Source of the DNA: Selaginella moellendorffii
Taxonomy: Eukaryota > Streptophyta > Lycopodiopsida > Selaginellales > Selaginellaceae
Direction of reading: 5' to 3'
Assembly: GCF_000143415.4 (NCBI RefSeq)
Contig: NW_003314269.1
Location: 3,602,673-3,666,672, forward strand
DNA length: 64,000 nt
Part shown: positions 11,746-24,900 of the stretch, piece after piece
Numbering within the stretch: position 1 is the stretch's first letter
How the letters are laid out: every line of letters begins with the position of its first letter
Notes under the pieces: generated by a model
The model's database searches: none
What the model saw: only the letters and a program-made list of their open reading frames with translations
Told to the model about the DNA's origin: nothing
Position numbers and translations under genes: made by a program

Positions 11746-13924
11746 CTAAAAGCTCTTGCGTTTGATTCTCACTGCAGTCCTGTGCTTGGCCTTGTAGTCC
11801 AAGCTCAGCTTGTCTTTGGACGCCAGCCATTCTTCTTCGGCGGCAGGGGACCTCATGAACGAGCAAGTCTTTTTCTCCAGGAGAGCTTTCACGGATGGCC
11901 GAAGCTGCTGGTGCTGTGAGCTCTCGGTAACGTCGTTGCTAGTACTCTTTGAGGTACTGACCGGCAGTGATGTTCCTGTAGTGACTTTGGCTCGTTGGTC
12001 GTCAGAATTATCACCTTTCTTCTTGATGTTTGGCACTAAACTTGCCGAACTATTGGATTCCTGTGGTTCGGCTCCTGCTATCGTTGACAAAGAGAATGTC
12101 GCACCGCTGCCATCTCCAACCAGAGATTTCCACGAGCTAAACCGGACCCAGCTCTGATCTTTTTGTTTTTCCTGCTGCTGCTTTCTATCAACTTGGTCAT
12201 CCTTTCTCTCAGGTCCATTTTCGCTTCCTTCGAGAGCTTCTTTAGAGCTTCCATCAGCTTTGTCCGACCGGCTCTTTTTGTTCGAGTGACGAGCAGCTCG
12301 GTCTCCAGATTTGTGCTTCTTTGCATCTGGAATTGTAACTTGCTCGTCTTCGAGAGCTTCGCTAACTCCGGTTCCAAATAAATTATCCCCTTTCGTAGCG
12401 TTGGCTTCGGTCTACAAACAAAAAGGAACTCACTCGATAGTCGTCAAAGAGATAAACGCAAACGTACCTTTCTTCTTTCTTTCAGCATGCCACCCTCTTC
12501 GTCAAGTCCTTCCTCGTCGCATTCTTCTCTCGTAAGAACTTTCTTGCTACTTGTAGCGCTCTTTGTGTCTCGAGACGACCACCTCACGCGGTTAATTTTC
12601 TTTGTTTCGTGAGAGCTTCCATCAACCTTTCCCGAACTATTCTGATCAACCTGGATATGTTCCAATTCCTCTTCCACGTCCTGTTCTTCAAAGGAGTCCT
12701 CAGAGAGCTCTTCGTTCTCTCTCAGTCCAGCCGCGGCTTCAAACAAAGTATCCCACTTTGTATCGTTGGTTTCAACCTTGGCCTGCGAGAAAGACCAACG
12801 CGATGAGACTGACAGAAGAAAACATCGTACCTTTCTCTTTTTTATCAGCCCCGGGAGAACAACGCCATCCTCTTCGTCGAGTTCTTCCTCCTCGCTTTCA
12901 TTTTCCATAAGAACTTTGTCATTGTCCTCCTTGTCACTTGTAATGTTCTTTTCCTCTTTGGAGTTTGATGCTTTCACGCCACTCGTCTTGTCCTCTTTCT
13001 TGTTCTTCTCTCTGAGTAAGTCATCTTCGTCTGGAACGAAAGCATTCACGTCGCCTTCCATTCTTTTTACCTCGATTTGCTTGCCTTTCTTAGTCTCACG
13101 GGGAAGTTTGCTGCTCGGATCCCCCTTTTGTTTCTCTTTTTTCTTTCTCTCGCTATTGCTCGTCTCGGCTATGGAGCTTGACCCCAAGTTGCTTCCAGCC
13201 GCCTCCACCTCTCGGCTCGATCCGTTCTCATCCAAACGCTTGGATTCCAATTTTTCCACAAGCCTCAAGTAGCCACTGTGCTCAAACTCGAAAGGATCGG
13301 TGGCCTCTTGATCTTGGTGTTCTCCGCAGCTACACAGTCCGAGCAAAGCGAGAGGATGGCTGGCGCAGCGCTCAAAACTCCGTTTGTGTTTACCTCCACT
13401 CACAACTTTCACCTGGAAGATCACTGCTCAAACTAGAACTAAAGAAAAACCAGAAGCTCGTCACCTTTCGTGATCGCGGGAAAAAAATTTTAAGCGCCCG
13501 CGTCGCTGGAACAATCGGCATTTTCGGCCGCTCTTTCTGCTCGCCATCCTTCTTTTGGTCCTCCCTTCCGGCGGCCCATTCTCGTTCCAATCGCTGAAGA
13601 TAGTGCTCTTTGGCCAATTCCACGCGAAGGCATCCTCCCTTCCACTTACAGCCTTTGTACTGCGGTACAAAAATTTCGTTTTTCATCGATCGGCATCGCA
13701 TCAATCAATACGATGAAAATACTTACAGTGCTGAAGACCTTACGGAGCGCCGCGGGCGACGAAGCCACGAAATCGATGTAGGCGAAATCGCGATCGCCGC
13801 TGCGGATCATCTCCACGGCGCGCACGGCGCCCAGTGATCCAAACGCGCGCTCCAGATCCTGCGCAGCCACGGACGCGCCCAGGCCGCCCACAAAGAGCCT
13901 CACTTCCTCTCCCATTTGCCCCAT
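11746..13924 (-). CDS. Nucleolar protein 8 (NOL8)-like RRM protein
   Basis: Five exons, 13924-13727, 13659-13465, 13412-12831, 12782-12468 and 12411-11746, all join in phase 0 and give 651 residues. Residues 8-90 form one RNA recognition motif, with R-L-F-V-G-G-L as RNP2 and F-A-Y-I-D-F as RNP1. It is followed by the W-K-G-G-x-L-R-V-E-x-A-K-E-H-Y segment typical of NOL8-type proteins. A long, highly charged Lys/Glu-rich region fills the middle. The C-terminal block F-M-R-S-P-A-A-E-E-E-W...D-Y-K-A-K-H-R-T-A matches the end of NOL8 proteins. The expected role is in the nucleolus, in pre-rRNA processing. The middle exons repeat a similar acidic module ending K-K-R-K-V or E-R-R-K-V at splice donors, suggesting exon duplication. 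It shares a 74-bp promoter with the next gene. Confidence 0.85.
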
Positions 13925-13998
13925 AAACCCTAAAATTGCTAAACCCTCTATTATTACCTTTTTGATTCCATAAACCCTAAACCAGAGAGATAGGGTTT
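13925..13998. promoter_or_regulatory. Divergent promoter with telo-box motifs
   Basis: Only 74 bp separate two divergent start codons. Telo-box sequences (AAACCCTA or its complement) occur at 13924-13933, 13940-13947, 13971-13980 and 13991-13998. On each strand an AGGGTTT runs directly into the ATG. In plants this motif is typical of promoters of translation and ribosome-biogenesis genes, which fits both neighbours. Confidence 0.75.
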
Positions 13999-15091
13999 AT
14001 GGACATGGCCTCACTCCAATGCGCGGGAGCGGGGGCTCTGGCCCTGTGGCAACGCCAGCATTCCTCCGGTAAGCGCTGCTCGATCGGGAGGCAATATGGC
14101 AGGCGCTGCTCGATCGCGGTGTCGATTGCGCAGCGCGGATGGTGCCAAAGAGCCGGGAATCCCAGATCCGGGGCTTGGCGGGCAATGGCGTCGGATTCGC
14201 AAGCGGAGGACGAAGAACAGGAAGACGCCTTGCTAAGCGACGAAGAAGAGGAGACTGAGGAGGAGGATGAGGAGGTAAAATTTTCTCTTTCGAGCTCGAA
14301 AAGAACTTGAGTTTCATTCTTGCAGGACAATGTTGACGTGGATGTTCTTAGCAACGAGGAAATCGATGCGTTGATGAAAGAGTATGGGAATGTTGTGCGA
14401 TCGGATCCAGAGCCTCGAAAATCATCTGCCGAAGATGCTAATGCGGATGCCGAGGCTCTCTCCAGTAAGTTCCATTCTTTCTTTTCCTCGTTTCTATGGT
14501 TTGGCCTGATATCTTGTGTTTTGCGTAGTGCAGTGGCTACTGCTCTAGCTACAGCTGCCAACGAAGTTAAAGCGGTGGATATCAAGCTCTTTCACGTCAA
14601 ACCTCTGATATACTGGGCTCGCTACTTTTTAATCGCTTCAGCGTTTTCTATGCCTCAAGTCAATGCTATAGTGTAAGCCTGCCATCGTTTCTTTCTATGA
14701 TCTTACCAGGTACGGTTTCTAAAATCTGCAGTGGAAGAATAGAAGACATCGCCCAAGAACAGTACGGGAAAATTCCAAGACCAAGCGGAAAGCCCTCGGG
14801 CTGGACACTCATGGATTTCGGTGAGCGTCTTTTAATATTCTTCTCTGTGTGTGTGTGTGTTACTGCCAGATATTTACACTGCTGGTACTGATCGAAAAGT
14901 CTCTGCCCTTCGCAGGTGATGTCGTTGTGCACATCTTTCTACCATCGCAGCGAGAATTCTACAACTTGGAAGAGTTTTATGCGAACGCTCCTCTAGTGGA
15001 GCTGCCTTTTGTCTCGGAAAGCAGTAGCAGCAGCACAGCCAGGTCAGATGCCGAGGGAGAGAGCGAAGAGGAGATGATCTCTTTGAGCTAA
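13999..15091 (+). CDS. Iojap / ribosome silencing factor RsfS, organelle-type
   Basis: Five exons, 13999-14274, 14326-14464, 14534-14672, 14732-14820 and 14916-15091, give 272 residues. The C-terminal half is the RsfS domain: K-A-V-D-I-K-L-F-H-V, then a conserved core with S-M-P-Q-V-N-A-I-V, then W-T-L-M-D-F-G-D-V-V-V-H-I-F and F-Y-N-L-E-E-F-Y. The first 70 residues are Arg/Ser/Ala-rich with few acids, as in a plastid or mitochondrial transit peptide. An acidic spacer follows. By family knowledge RsfS binds protein uL14 of the large organellar ribosomal subunit and blocks subunit joining; Iojap is the plastid form. The protein ends with a serine- and acid-rich tail. The transit peptide start could be either of two nearby ATGs, 13999 or 14005. 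Confidence 0.9.
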
Positions 15092-15991
15092 GTAAGTTCT
15101 CTCAGTTTGTATCGAGGAGGAAGTTGAAAAGTTCTAACGCTGCTTTCCACAGATCAAGTCGAGTGCGAAGATGGCCCGCTTGTGTTTGACAAATTCAAGA
15201 GAGATGAGGGGAACAGTGAAGCGCTGATGATGGTGGTGATGATCTCTTTGAGCTAAATGACGTAAGTTTTTCTCCATAGTTTTGTTTTGGGTCCTTCGAA
15301 GGAGGTATTCAAGACTGATCGATGCGTCCTTCTCTTGGGTGGATTCTTTTTAAAGGATTCTTCCTTTTGGTCGCAGGGCCAGCGTCTAGAACAAAGAGAC
15401 GAAGGAGAAAAGAAAGGCTTGTAACCATTTTTCTAATGTGTGAGTGCGTGCCGTCAGTCAAAAAAGAAGTGTTGGAACATTGACGCGGCTGGCCAGCCAG
15501 TCAAGCGCGCACACGTGGCAGAATATGGGGCTTCCATCTTGCCTCGGATCGACGGCCGATACGCTTGCGGTCCACCACACAATTCATTCCTTTCATTCAT
15601 TCTCGTAAAGTAATGTCCTCGCATTTTCTTCGCTAAAGCTGTTCTACATTTTCTAGGGCTGGGCAAGAGGCAGGGCGAGGCGCACGGGTCGATCGAGCTA
15701 CGGGAGCTCTCTTCGCGGGCGCCGGGAGCTCTCCCGCGGGCAATGCAGTGTTCTTGAAATTGAGGTAGGGTTTTGCGGCAGCCGGGAGCTTCCGGGTGGG
15801 AAATTTCGGCTCGCGCGACGCTGGAAGTCCAGGATGAGGCGCTGGAGGGATTGCTAGGATGGACAGCTCCTCGGACTGGATAACGTGAGGTGAAAATGCG
15901 GGGAAATTTGTGATGCTGCTCGAGGAGTAAGCGGGAAGATCCAGCAGGAGATAGCATGAGGTGCCTGGAGTAGTGGAAGGAGGGGGAAGAA
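15092..15991. other. 3' region of RsfS gene and upstream region of ABC transporter gene
   Basis: 15092-15450 holds probable 3' untranslated sequence, including a possible intron from the GTAAGT at 15092 to CACAG near 15152. It also carries an 18-bp exact copy of the end of the RsfS coding region at 15239-15256. 15655-15800 is GC-rich, with two tandem 22-bp units at 15701-15741 beginning CGGGAGCTCTC. No independent gene is seen; the long minus-strand frame at 15454-16002 has no domain features. Confidence 0.5.
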
Positions 15992-18900
15992 ATGTTGAAC
16001 AAGGGGCTGTTTGGATGGTCTCCACCTCACATCCAGCCACTGACGCCAGTGTCCGAGGTCTCGGAGCCGCCAGAGTCGCCTTCGCCTTACTTGGATGCTG
16101 GGGGTGATGCTATACCCGTGGATGACGATGTTCTAGAGGATGAAGAGGACATAGATTTCTCCCCAGTGGCAGTCTCGTTTTTCAAGCTGTTCGTGTATGC
16201 TGGAACTTGGGACTGGGTGCTTATGATCCTTGGGACACTCGCATCGGCTGTTCACGGTGCTGCGCTGCCGGTTTACCTCCACTTCTTTGGGAAAATCCTC
16301 AATTGCTACCGGCACAGAACGAGTCAAGCGCGAGTATACGATGATCTCACGCAGGTTAGTACCAGTTCTTTGCGACTTTGCCTTTTTCTTTTCCTTCTTT
16401 CTATGCTCACGCAATTCTTTCTTTCTTATAGTATGTCCTGGATATTCTCTACATTGCGGGAGCTGTTTTGCTGGCTGGATGGATACGTAAGTGTCGTGCG
16501 TTGTTCTTTGAAATGATGGTGATCGCTTTTGTCATGTTTCTACCGCAGAGGTCTCTTGCTGGCTCTTGACTGCGGAGAGGCAATCTTCTGTAATGCGGTC
16601 AAAATATCTGCAAGTTTTGCTCAATCAAGACATGGGGTTTTTTGAGAGTTATGCAAGCAATGGAGATATTGTGAGCCAAGTTTCGAACGATGTTCTGTTT
16701 ATCCAGTATACTATTGGGGAAAAGGTATGCATTATGAGTCTCCATCTCTAACAGCTAGGCTTATACTTTTTCTAACAGGTCAGCCATTATGTGCATAACA
16801 TGGCTACATTCGTCGGGGGTCTTGTAGTAGGATTTTTGAACTGCTGGCAGATAGCTCTCTTGACGCTAGCGACTGGACCTTTAATAGTTGTTGCTGGAGC
16901 CATCTCCAACATTTTCTTGCATAAGCTTGCTGAAAGCGTTCAAGATGCCTACTCTGAAGCTGCGAGTATCGCTGAACAGGTGTGTCATCAATCACGTTCT
17001 CTTTTAAACATAAAAGTGTTTTTCTTTTTTGTGCTCAGGCTATTGCATATGTCCGAACTATATATGCTTTTGCGAATGAAACTTTGGTGAAGCACTTGTA
17101 TGCAAGCGCTCTTCAGACTACACTTGGATATGGCGTTCAAATCAGTCTTGTCCAAGGCGTTGGTCTTGGCTTTATCTACGGTCTAGCTATCTGTTCTTGC
17201 GCTCTTCAATTGTGGTTTGGTCGAATACTTGTTGGAAAAGGAGATGCCAACGGTGGTGAAGTTATCGTGGCAGCATTCGCAATCATTTTAAGCGGACTGT
17301 AAGCTAAAAGATTCTCTCTTGCTTCTAGTATCCTACTTACGTGCCGATGCAGAGGGTTGAACCAGGCAGCAACAAATTTCCCGGCTTTTGAACAGAGCAA
17401 GATTGCAGCTTATAGACTCTATGACGTGATTGAAAGGACAATCGCTAACACTCAACAGGGAAATATTCTTGCTAACGTTCAAGGAAGTTTGGAGCTCAAG
17501 CATGTCTATTTCAGCTATCCTTCGCGCCCCGATGTACCCATATTGAGTGGCTTGTATCTCCAAGTAGCTCCAAAGAAAACCATGGCTTTGGTTGGAAGCA
17601 ATGGTGCTGGGAAAAGTAGCATTCTATCACTAATTCTTCGCTTTTATGATCCAACTTTAGGTGAGGCTATCACATATTCTCCATGGTTCTGATCGTGATT
17701 GTGCAGGCGAGGTGCTTTTGGACGGTGAAAACGTACGAAACCTTCAAATGACGTGGCTTAGAAGTCAGATTGGGTTAGTGAGTCCCGAGCCTGCGCTGCT
17801 TGCGTCTAGCATCAAAGACAACATTCTTTACGGCCGATCAAACGCAAGCATGGATGACGTCGAGGAGGCTGCGAAGACTGCTCATGCTCATGCATTTATC
17901 AGCTCGCTACCTTTCGGATACAATACACTGGTGAGATTTTTAGTTGTGCCTGACTTTCTGGAAGTGAATAATATCTGCAGCTTGGCGATGGAGGGATAAC
18001 TTTGTCAGAAGAAATGAAGCTAAAGCTAGCCATCGCTAGAGCCGTCTTAAAGAATCCACCCATCCTACTACTTGACGAAGCTACCAGTAATCTTGATCCA
18101 CAGGCCGAACGGAACGTGCAAGAGGCCCTTGACATACTGATACTTGGTCGGACGACACTCGTAATCGCTCACCGCCTGGCTAATATCCGAAATGTGGATG
18201 TAATCGCTGTTATTGAAGAAGGCCAGCTTGTTGAGCTTGGTACTCACGATGAATTGATGGCTGCCGATGGAACGTACGCAGAACTAATTCGCCTTGAGGA
18301 GACGGCAAGAGTTGTTCCTTGGTAAGAATCTTGCTGCCATCATCTTCTAAGCTAACGTTTCATTTCCAGGAACAAGAAAAGCTTCAGAGAAACAGCTCAT
18401 ACCTCCTCTCCTCGATTGATACGCTCTTCTTCCGTCGCGGCGCAGAATGGACAACGCTACGCGGAGTTTAGTAGCGTTCACAGCTCACCGCCTCAAATTC
18501 CAAGTCCATCATCTGAAGACAAAGACTCCGTAACGTTTGGCAGCGGAACGGCGGAAGGAGAAAAAAATCCGCAACACCCGCCACCGCTGGATATTCACAA
18601 CTTCCAACAAATACCTTTCAAGTCTGATCCGGAATCTCCCGTGTCGCCACTCCTGACATCTGACCCCAAGAACGAGAGATCTCACTCGAAGACATTCAGC
18701 AGATCCATCTCGCAGCTGGTAGAACTGGAATCGACGAGCATTATCCCCGAGACTCCTGGGAACAATGAGAAGCCAAGCTACTGGAGGCTCATACAACTGA
18801 GTGGACCTGAATGGTGTTATGCCTTTGTCGGAAGCATCGGTGCGGCGTTTTTTGGCTCCTTCAATCCGTTAATGGCCCTTTTCGTCGTTCAAACTGCTCA

Positions 18901-20668
18901 GTACTACTATCACGCGCAGGACCACCGCAGTAAACGTGAGATAAACAAGTGGTGCTTGCTTGTGACTGGTATGGGATTAGCGACGGTTTTCGTCAACTTC
19001 CTGCAACACTTTTACTTCGGCATCATGGGAGAAAAAATGACTGAACGAGTTCGAAGGCTAATGTTCTCAGGTACTTACCTCTCAACCATCCTAGAGCATT
19101 TGAGTAAACTTATTGTTGTGCATCTGTCGCAGCAATTTTACGCAACGAGATCGGGTGGTTTGATCAAGACGATAATAGTACCGAGGCCCTGTCGATTCAG
19201 CTGGCGAATGATGCTACTTTTGTTCGGGCAGCCTTTAGCAACCGGCTCTCAATTATCATCCAAGACACCGCTGCTGTTGTCGTGACTGTTTTATTGACGA
19301 CCTTGCTCCAGTGGCGTTTGGGAACAGTTGCAATTGCTACCATTCCTCTGCTTATAGTCTCAGCTATTTTCCAGGTACGCCATCACTTTCTGTTTGTGAA
19401 CGTTTCTTATTTACAGATTGCTGCAGAAAATGTGGGTGATGGGATTTTCTGGGAACATTAGAGAGTGGCATACGAAAGCTTCCGTAGTCATTGAGGACGC
19501 AGTCAGGAATATATGCACCATCGCATCCTTCTCTGCTGGAGATAAAGTCGTTCAGCTGTACAAGAACCAACTCGCGAGACTCCAGGCCCGAAGTTTTATC
19601 CGTGGTCAGGTCACAGGGATCGCCTTCGGCATTTCTCAGTTCCTTTTGTTTGCATCCAACGCTTTCGTTCTCTGGTACGGGACCGAGATACTGAAAAGGC
19701 ACGACGGGAGGCTCAGCGAAGTCTTGAAGGCATTCACCGTGTTCTCGTTCGCAACGTTTGCGCTGGTGGAGCCTTTCTGTCTGGCACCTTACATCCTCAA
19801 GAGACGGGAATCACTGAGGCCCGTGTTTCAGATAATTGACAGGAAACCAACAATCGAGTCCGACGATGGTGACGGCCTGAAGCTTCCAAACATCTTTGGT
19901 ACCATAGAGTTTCGTGGCGTCGAGTTCAGATATCCGACGAGGCCAGACGCAGTTATACTCAACGATTTCAATCTCAAGGCAACGGGTGGACAGACGGTGG
20001 CAGTCGTGGGACTCTCAGGATCCGGCAAGAGCACAGTCATCTCTCTGATCGAGCGGTTTTACGACCCCGTAGCCGGCTCGGTGACACTGGACGGAAAGGA
20101 CCTCAAGGCTTTCAACCTGCGGTGGCTTCGCAGCAACATGGGCCTGGTACAGCAAGAGCCGGTTCTATTCTCCACCACCATTCGAGAGAATATCATCTAC
20201 GCCAAGCGCAACGCAACCGAGGCCGAGATGAAGGAGGCTGCCCGAATAGCAAACGCTCACCAGTTTATCAGCGGGCTGCCTCACGGATACGACACGCACA
20301 TCGGCATGCGAGGGGTGGAGCTCACCGCCGGACAGAAGCAACGAATCGCCATCGCGAGAGTTGTGCTCAAGAACGCTCCCATCTTGCTGCTGGACGAGGC
20401 AAGCTCCGCGGTGGAGAGTGAGTCGAGCCGGGTGGTACAGGAGGCGTTGGACACGCTCATTCTGGGGAACAAGACCACCATCGTTATAGCTCACAGGATT
20501 GCGATGCTCAAGCGGGTGGACAAAGTGGCGGTGCTTCACGACGGCCGGATTGTGGAAGAAGGAGCTCACAACGTTCTCATGGAAAGAGGCGGCCTCTACT
20601 CGCGGTTTATCATGTCACACATGTCCAAGCCGATGAGGCAGCACACGGTTTCCAGCTACGGTGGTTAA
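15992..20668 (+). CDS. ABCB6/ABCB20-type full-length ABC transporter
   Basis: Eleven exons (15992-16354, 16432-16486, 16549-16724, 16779-16979, 17039-17298, 17353-17660, 17707-17930, 17981-18321, 18370-19070, 19133-19374, 19427-20668) give 1370 residues in frame. The layout is TMD-NBD-linker-TMD-NBD. The N-terminus G-L-F-G-W-S-P-P-H-I-Q-P-L-T-P-V is a signature of the ABCB6/ABCB20 subgroup. Walker A is G-S-N-G-A-G-K-S-S near residue 432 and G-S-G-K-S-T near 1151; Walker B is I-L-L-L-D-E in both halves. The ABC signatures are degenerate, L-S-E-E-M in NBD1 and L-T-A-G-Q in NBD2, as is usual in this subgroup for the first site. Arabidopsis relatives are plasma-membrane transporters implicated in auxin or brassinosteroid transport. 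The acceptor of the last exon is the second of two nearby CAG/AG sites; only that one keeps frame. Confidence 0.93.
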
Positions 20669-21972
20669 TCGATCGGTTCTTCCCGGGGGCGCGAGAGAAG
20701 TTTTCCAGGAACTCGGGAGGAAAAAGAAGAGGGGACGCGACGCTGTACATAAGGAAAGAAAGAAGAACGAACGAGACAACGAAGAACAACGAGAACGAAC
20801 GAGACAACGAGATTCCAGCGAAAGCTTTCAAGAAAAAAAAAAAGAACTGTAAGATACTCCAATTTTTTTGACTATACTGGTACTAGCTTTCACTTCTTAG
20901 AGCTGTGTTTTTTGGGCATTTACGAGCTGACCTTCCAGGGAAATAATAATCGATTGGCATTGTTTTTCACAGTGTGATCTTTAAGAAGAAAACAGGCCGA
21001 GACAATGAAGCTTTGATAAGATAGATACGAAGACAAAGCTTTGCGATCTCTTGATTATATAGACGAAGGCTGTGATAAGTTGTCACAGTAAGGAGAACTT
21101 GTGATAGCTCCAAAAAAAGTTATTTGATCCGCGAAACGCTACAAAAGGTTATAAACGTCTGCCAACAAAACGCCGCTATCGCGCTTAATACGTAGCTTGT
21201 TGGTATGTACATACGTCTAGAGATAACAATTTATAGAGGTGTTGGGAGCTCCTATGCCAACCAGCAATTGCCAGATTTTGCTCTGGCGTTTGGGCCACAT
21301 GGGCCATAATCGTGGTGGTCAGTATGCACGAATCATACATACGCAATACAAACCCATGGGCCCATCACTGCCAGCCTGGACCTACGGCGCGATAAATTCT
21401 CTCCCTCGTACGGTACCGCGCTGTGACGTGGCATGGCATTGTCCGTCGGATGAGGGCATGAACGGGTCCGATATGACGCCGCAAGTTTCACCGTGTGCAT
21501 AAAACGTGGTTTTTTATCACTCTTTCACCGCGCGGTAAAAAGCGAGAGGGAGGGAAGAGAGGAGAGAGGCAATATTTCTTCGATTCGCGCGAGGGCGAGA
21601 GGGTAAATCAGGGTTCTTCCTCTGGCGCGCCCGATCTGCGCCGCGACGATAGCTGCGGATTTGTGGTAAGATCGAGCTACATTCTTGGCCGGGCGATGCT
21701 TGCGAGTAGATCGAGCTGCGGCGCGTCGCGGCGGATTCGGCTGGAAGAATGCTGTAGCTTAAGCGCTAAATGTGGATTCTAGGTGAGGATACAAGGCAAA
21801 GGGATGGATCCTGAGCTTCGACGCTACTGCTGGGCTCGGGGGATTTATAGAACTGGATAGATTGTGGATAGAGGTTACCTACATTGTCTTCTCGGGGCAT
21901 TTCCAGGCGCTCGAGAGGATGTCAGTATGATCTTTGATTGGTGGAAGCTGGGATTGGTCGATTGGAGGTGCA
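20669..21972. promoter_or_regulatory. Intergenic region with GGGCC/site-II-like cluster
   Basis: 20669-21220 shows 3' sequence of the ABC transporter gene and AC-rich tracts with nothing coding. At 21285-21365 there is a cluster of TGGGCC motifs, two on each side of AATCGTGG and a palindromic CCATGGGCCCAT near 21354. Site-II elements (TGGGCC/T) are common in promoters of growth-related plant genes. 21500-21972 is GC-rich and probably the leader of the next gene. Confidence 0.45.
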
Positions 21973-24900
21973 ATGGCGTCGCTGCTGTGGATTCTTTCGC
22001 TCTTGTCGGGATGTTTATGGGCTCAAGCTCAGGTTCCAGTGCTTACGAGAGCACCGGCGCTCGTGACTGCTCAAAGGAATGCCACCTTTGAGTTCATGGT
22101 AAAGAATGCCTCGGGAGGAAACGATGCTTGCAGTGACTGTGCTATTCAATGCAAGGTACTGTATCGGATCCTTTGTTTTTCTTTGTGTTTGTTTTTTCTT
22201 TCTATCTCGTTTCTTAAAGTTTGCTGTTTGATGCGCAGCTGGATGGATCGCCATTTCACGATTGCGCTTCTCGCGGAGATTCTTACTCGAGTTTAATAGA
22301 TGGCGATCACGTTTTTGAAGTTTCGATACAGACGGTCAATTCTTCAGTATCCGTGAGCTACAATTGGACTGTCGGTCAGTTTTCCCCAGCTTTCTCGGTT
22401 TTTCATATCTAACGACCAATTTACAGATTCTATACCTCCAACCGGATCAATAACGGTTGATAGAGAATTTACCAATGCCTTGAATGCCACTTTGCATATC
22501 ATATTAAGTGAATCTTGCGCTGGAGATGGTGGATTTAAGTGTTCTGACATTGCAAATTGTCCTGTAAGTTTTTAAAAAAGGTAGAAAATGCTTTCTTGCA
22601 GACAATTTTCAACTTTTCTAGGTAGCTACCCACGGTCCTGGAAGTATTGTGCCATCAAGCTTGCGTGTTATCCGACCGAATTTGGAGTACAACCTTGTAC
22701 TCAATTTATCAGCTGCAACTCAGTCGGGCCGAGTCATTGTTGCGTTAGGAAAAGAATTTTGCAGCGATTTGGCTGGGAACAAGTTCCGGAGGGGAGACAA
22801 CTCGAGTGTCATTGTGCGCTTTGGTATGCTCTTTCAGCTATAGTATGAATGTAATTGTGGTGTTTCATTTGCAGACAGAACTCCTGTTGATGTTAACCTT
22901 TGGACCGGAATCACGGAAGTTCAAGTGGTAGTCAATAAGCAACCGCGATCCCTGCAGGTGACCAGAGATATCGGCGACCTTGGGATATTTTTGGACTTTT
23001 CACGGCCTATAGTCAACACGACTGAAGAGATTCTTGGAGCCTTGAATGTTACTGATGGTGTTCTTCAACCAACAGAAAGAAAAAGTCACGGCAAGCGGAG
23101 ATACGGCTTTCTGGTAACTAAACTGCATTCTTATATTTCGGCACTCAAAGTCTCTTTCCCCAGCTCACGAATATCTCGGACTCCGCCGTTGTGACAGTAC
23201 AACTTCAGGGAGGCTTGCAAAGCCGTGATGGTACTTACGTATTGCAGTCAAACCATGTCAGCTTCTTATACGGTAATCCTTTCTTGTGAATGTAAATGAC
23301 CGTGAAGCTTGGCTCTAGATCGTAAGAGGCCGGAGGTACTACTATCCCCATCGTCGTCCGTGAAAACAAGGAAACGCACTACCGGAGTCTGGATTGAATT
23401 TTCTGAACCGGTTTTTTTATTTGATTCATCAGATTTCAACTTGTCTGCTGGCAAAGTTACGAGGTGAGCAAATTTATGTTGGGTTATCAGCTTTAAAGGT
23501 TTCCGTGTTGCAGGCTAAGCGAAATAACTAAGAGCAAATACTTCGCGGAGCTACTCATTCCCGCTGACCAAGTTGTCACGGTGTTTATATCTGAAAACAA
23601 AACGACTGATATTGCCGGAAATCCAAATCTTGCATCCAGCCAGCTGCAAGTACGCCATTGTAAGTTTTTCAGTCTTTTCAGTAGAGAAAAAGTCTCTTGT
23701 TTCTGACGTGCTACTCTGTTTCTAGATTCACCACCTGCAATTGCAGTCGCTTCGTCTTGTTTTGTCACAGCGGGTATACTTGCTACATTCATAACTTCGG
23801 GGCTGGTCTCTATAGCCTCCACTAGTTTGGGGGGAGCTGGTGCGATTACTAGCAGGACTGTGAGCTCTATTGTGTCAAATCCATCAGGAAATCTTCTGGT
23901 ATGTGAATCATGAGGATGCCACTCTGTACTGATGGAATGTATGCAGGGAATGGCCGGACATCTACAAGTATTTGCGTTATCATATTATGCCTCAACGAAT
24001 TTTCCCGTTGAGTATAGTGAAACTGTCCGGAGCATGAAATGGTTTATCCCTCACGTCAAGCTTCCATGGGAAAAGCAGCAATCTATTCTGAGCCATAAGC
24101 TACATTACCAAGCCAACAGTCCTTATTCTTTGGATTACTTGGAAACACGCCGAAAGCTGGGGTCCAACACAACTCTTTATGGACCCGCGTTAAGCTCAGA
24201 CGAATATAGGCTTTTCTTTCAGGTACAAATGACGCTTTTGTTGCTATCATTTACCTGGAGGCTTTCTCACAGATGCAACACGGAGAATCTGTCGTTCTTG
24301 AAGGGAAATATAACGGGTACGTAGAAGTTCACAAGGTCATGTATATAATTAACTTCTTCGATTCACGCTACAGATGGAACGACTTCGGGAAGAATATGTT
24401 TTGGTTGGGAGTTTTCGGGGGTGGTTTCGTTCTTTTCCACCTGTTGCTACTCTATTTTCTACGATGGAGAACGGAGGCAACTCTCAGAGGCGCTCTTTGC
24501 GTTCCTCGCTTCGAGATTTTTCTCCTTTACGTTGCTTTACCGTGTATCTGTCAAGCAGCGGCCTTCATCATTCGGGGTAAGAAGTCTGCTGTTATTTTTG
24601 CTTGTGCGAGTCACGATTGCCTTGCTCAGGTGGTACAACGGGTGGGATCATTGTGGGAGTGTTGTTACTTGCAGTTCCAACTGGCTTCTTCCTCTCCGTG
24701 CTGATGTTTTTGCTGGTCGCGGTCATCTGGGGTGCATTGGTTCAGTACAAAGAGTACAGGAGTCAGGCAGGCGGTCACGTTTGCCGGGGAGTAGTGCGTT
24801 TGCTACTCGGCGAAAGTCACATTGGGAAGTGGGTCCGCAAGGAGGGTCTCTCGTCCAGTTTCATCCCCAAGTTTGGCTTGCTGTTTGAGAACCGGAAAGG

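Noticed and set aside
15454-16002. 182-codon minus-strand frame upstream of the ABC transporter
   Set aside because: It has no domain or splice support and overlaps the transporter leader; a GC-rich chance frame is more likely.
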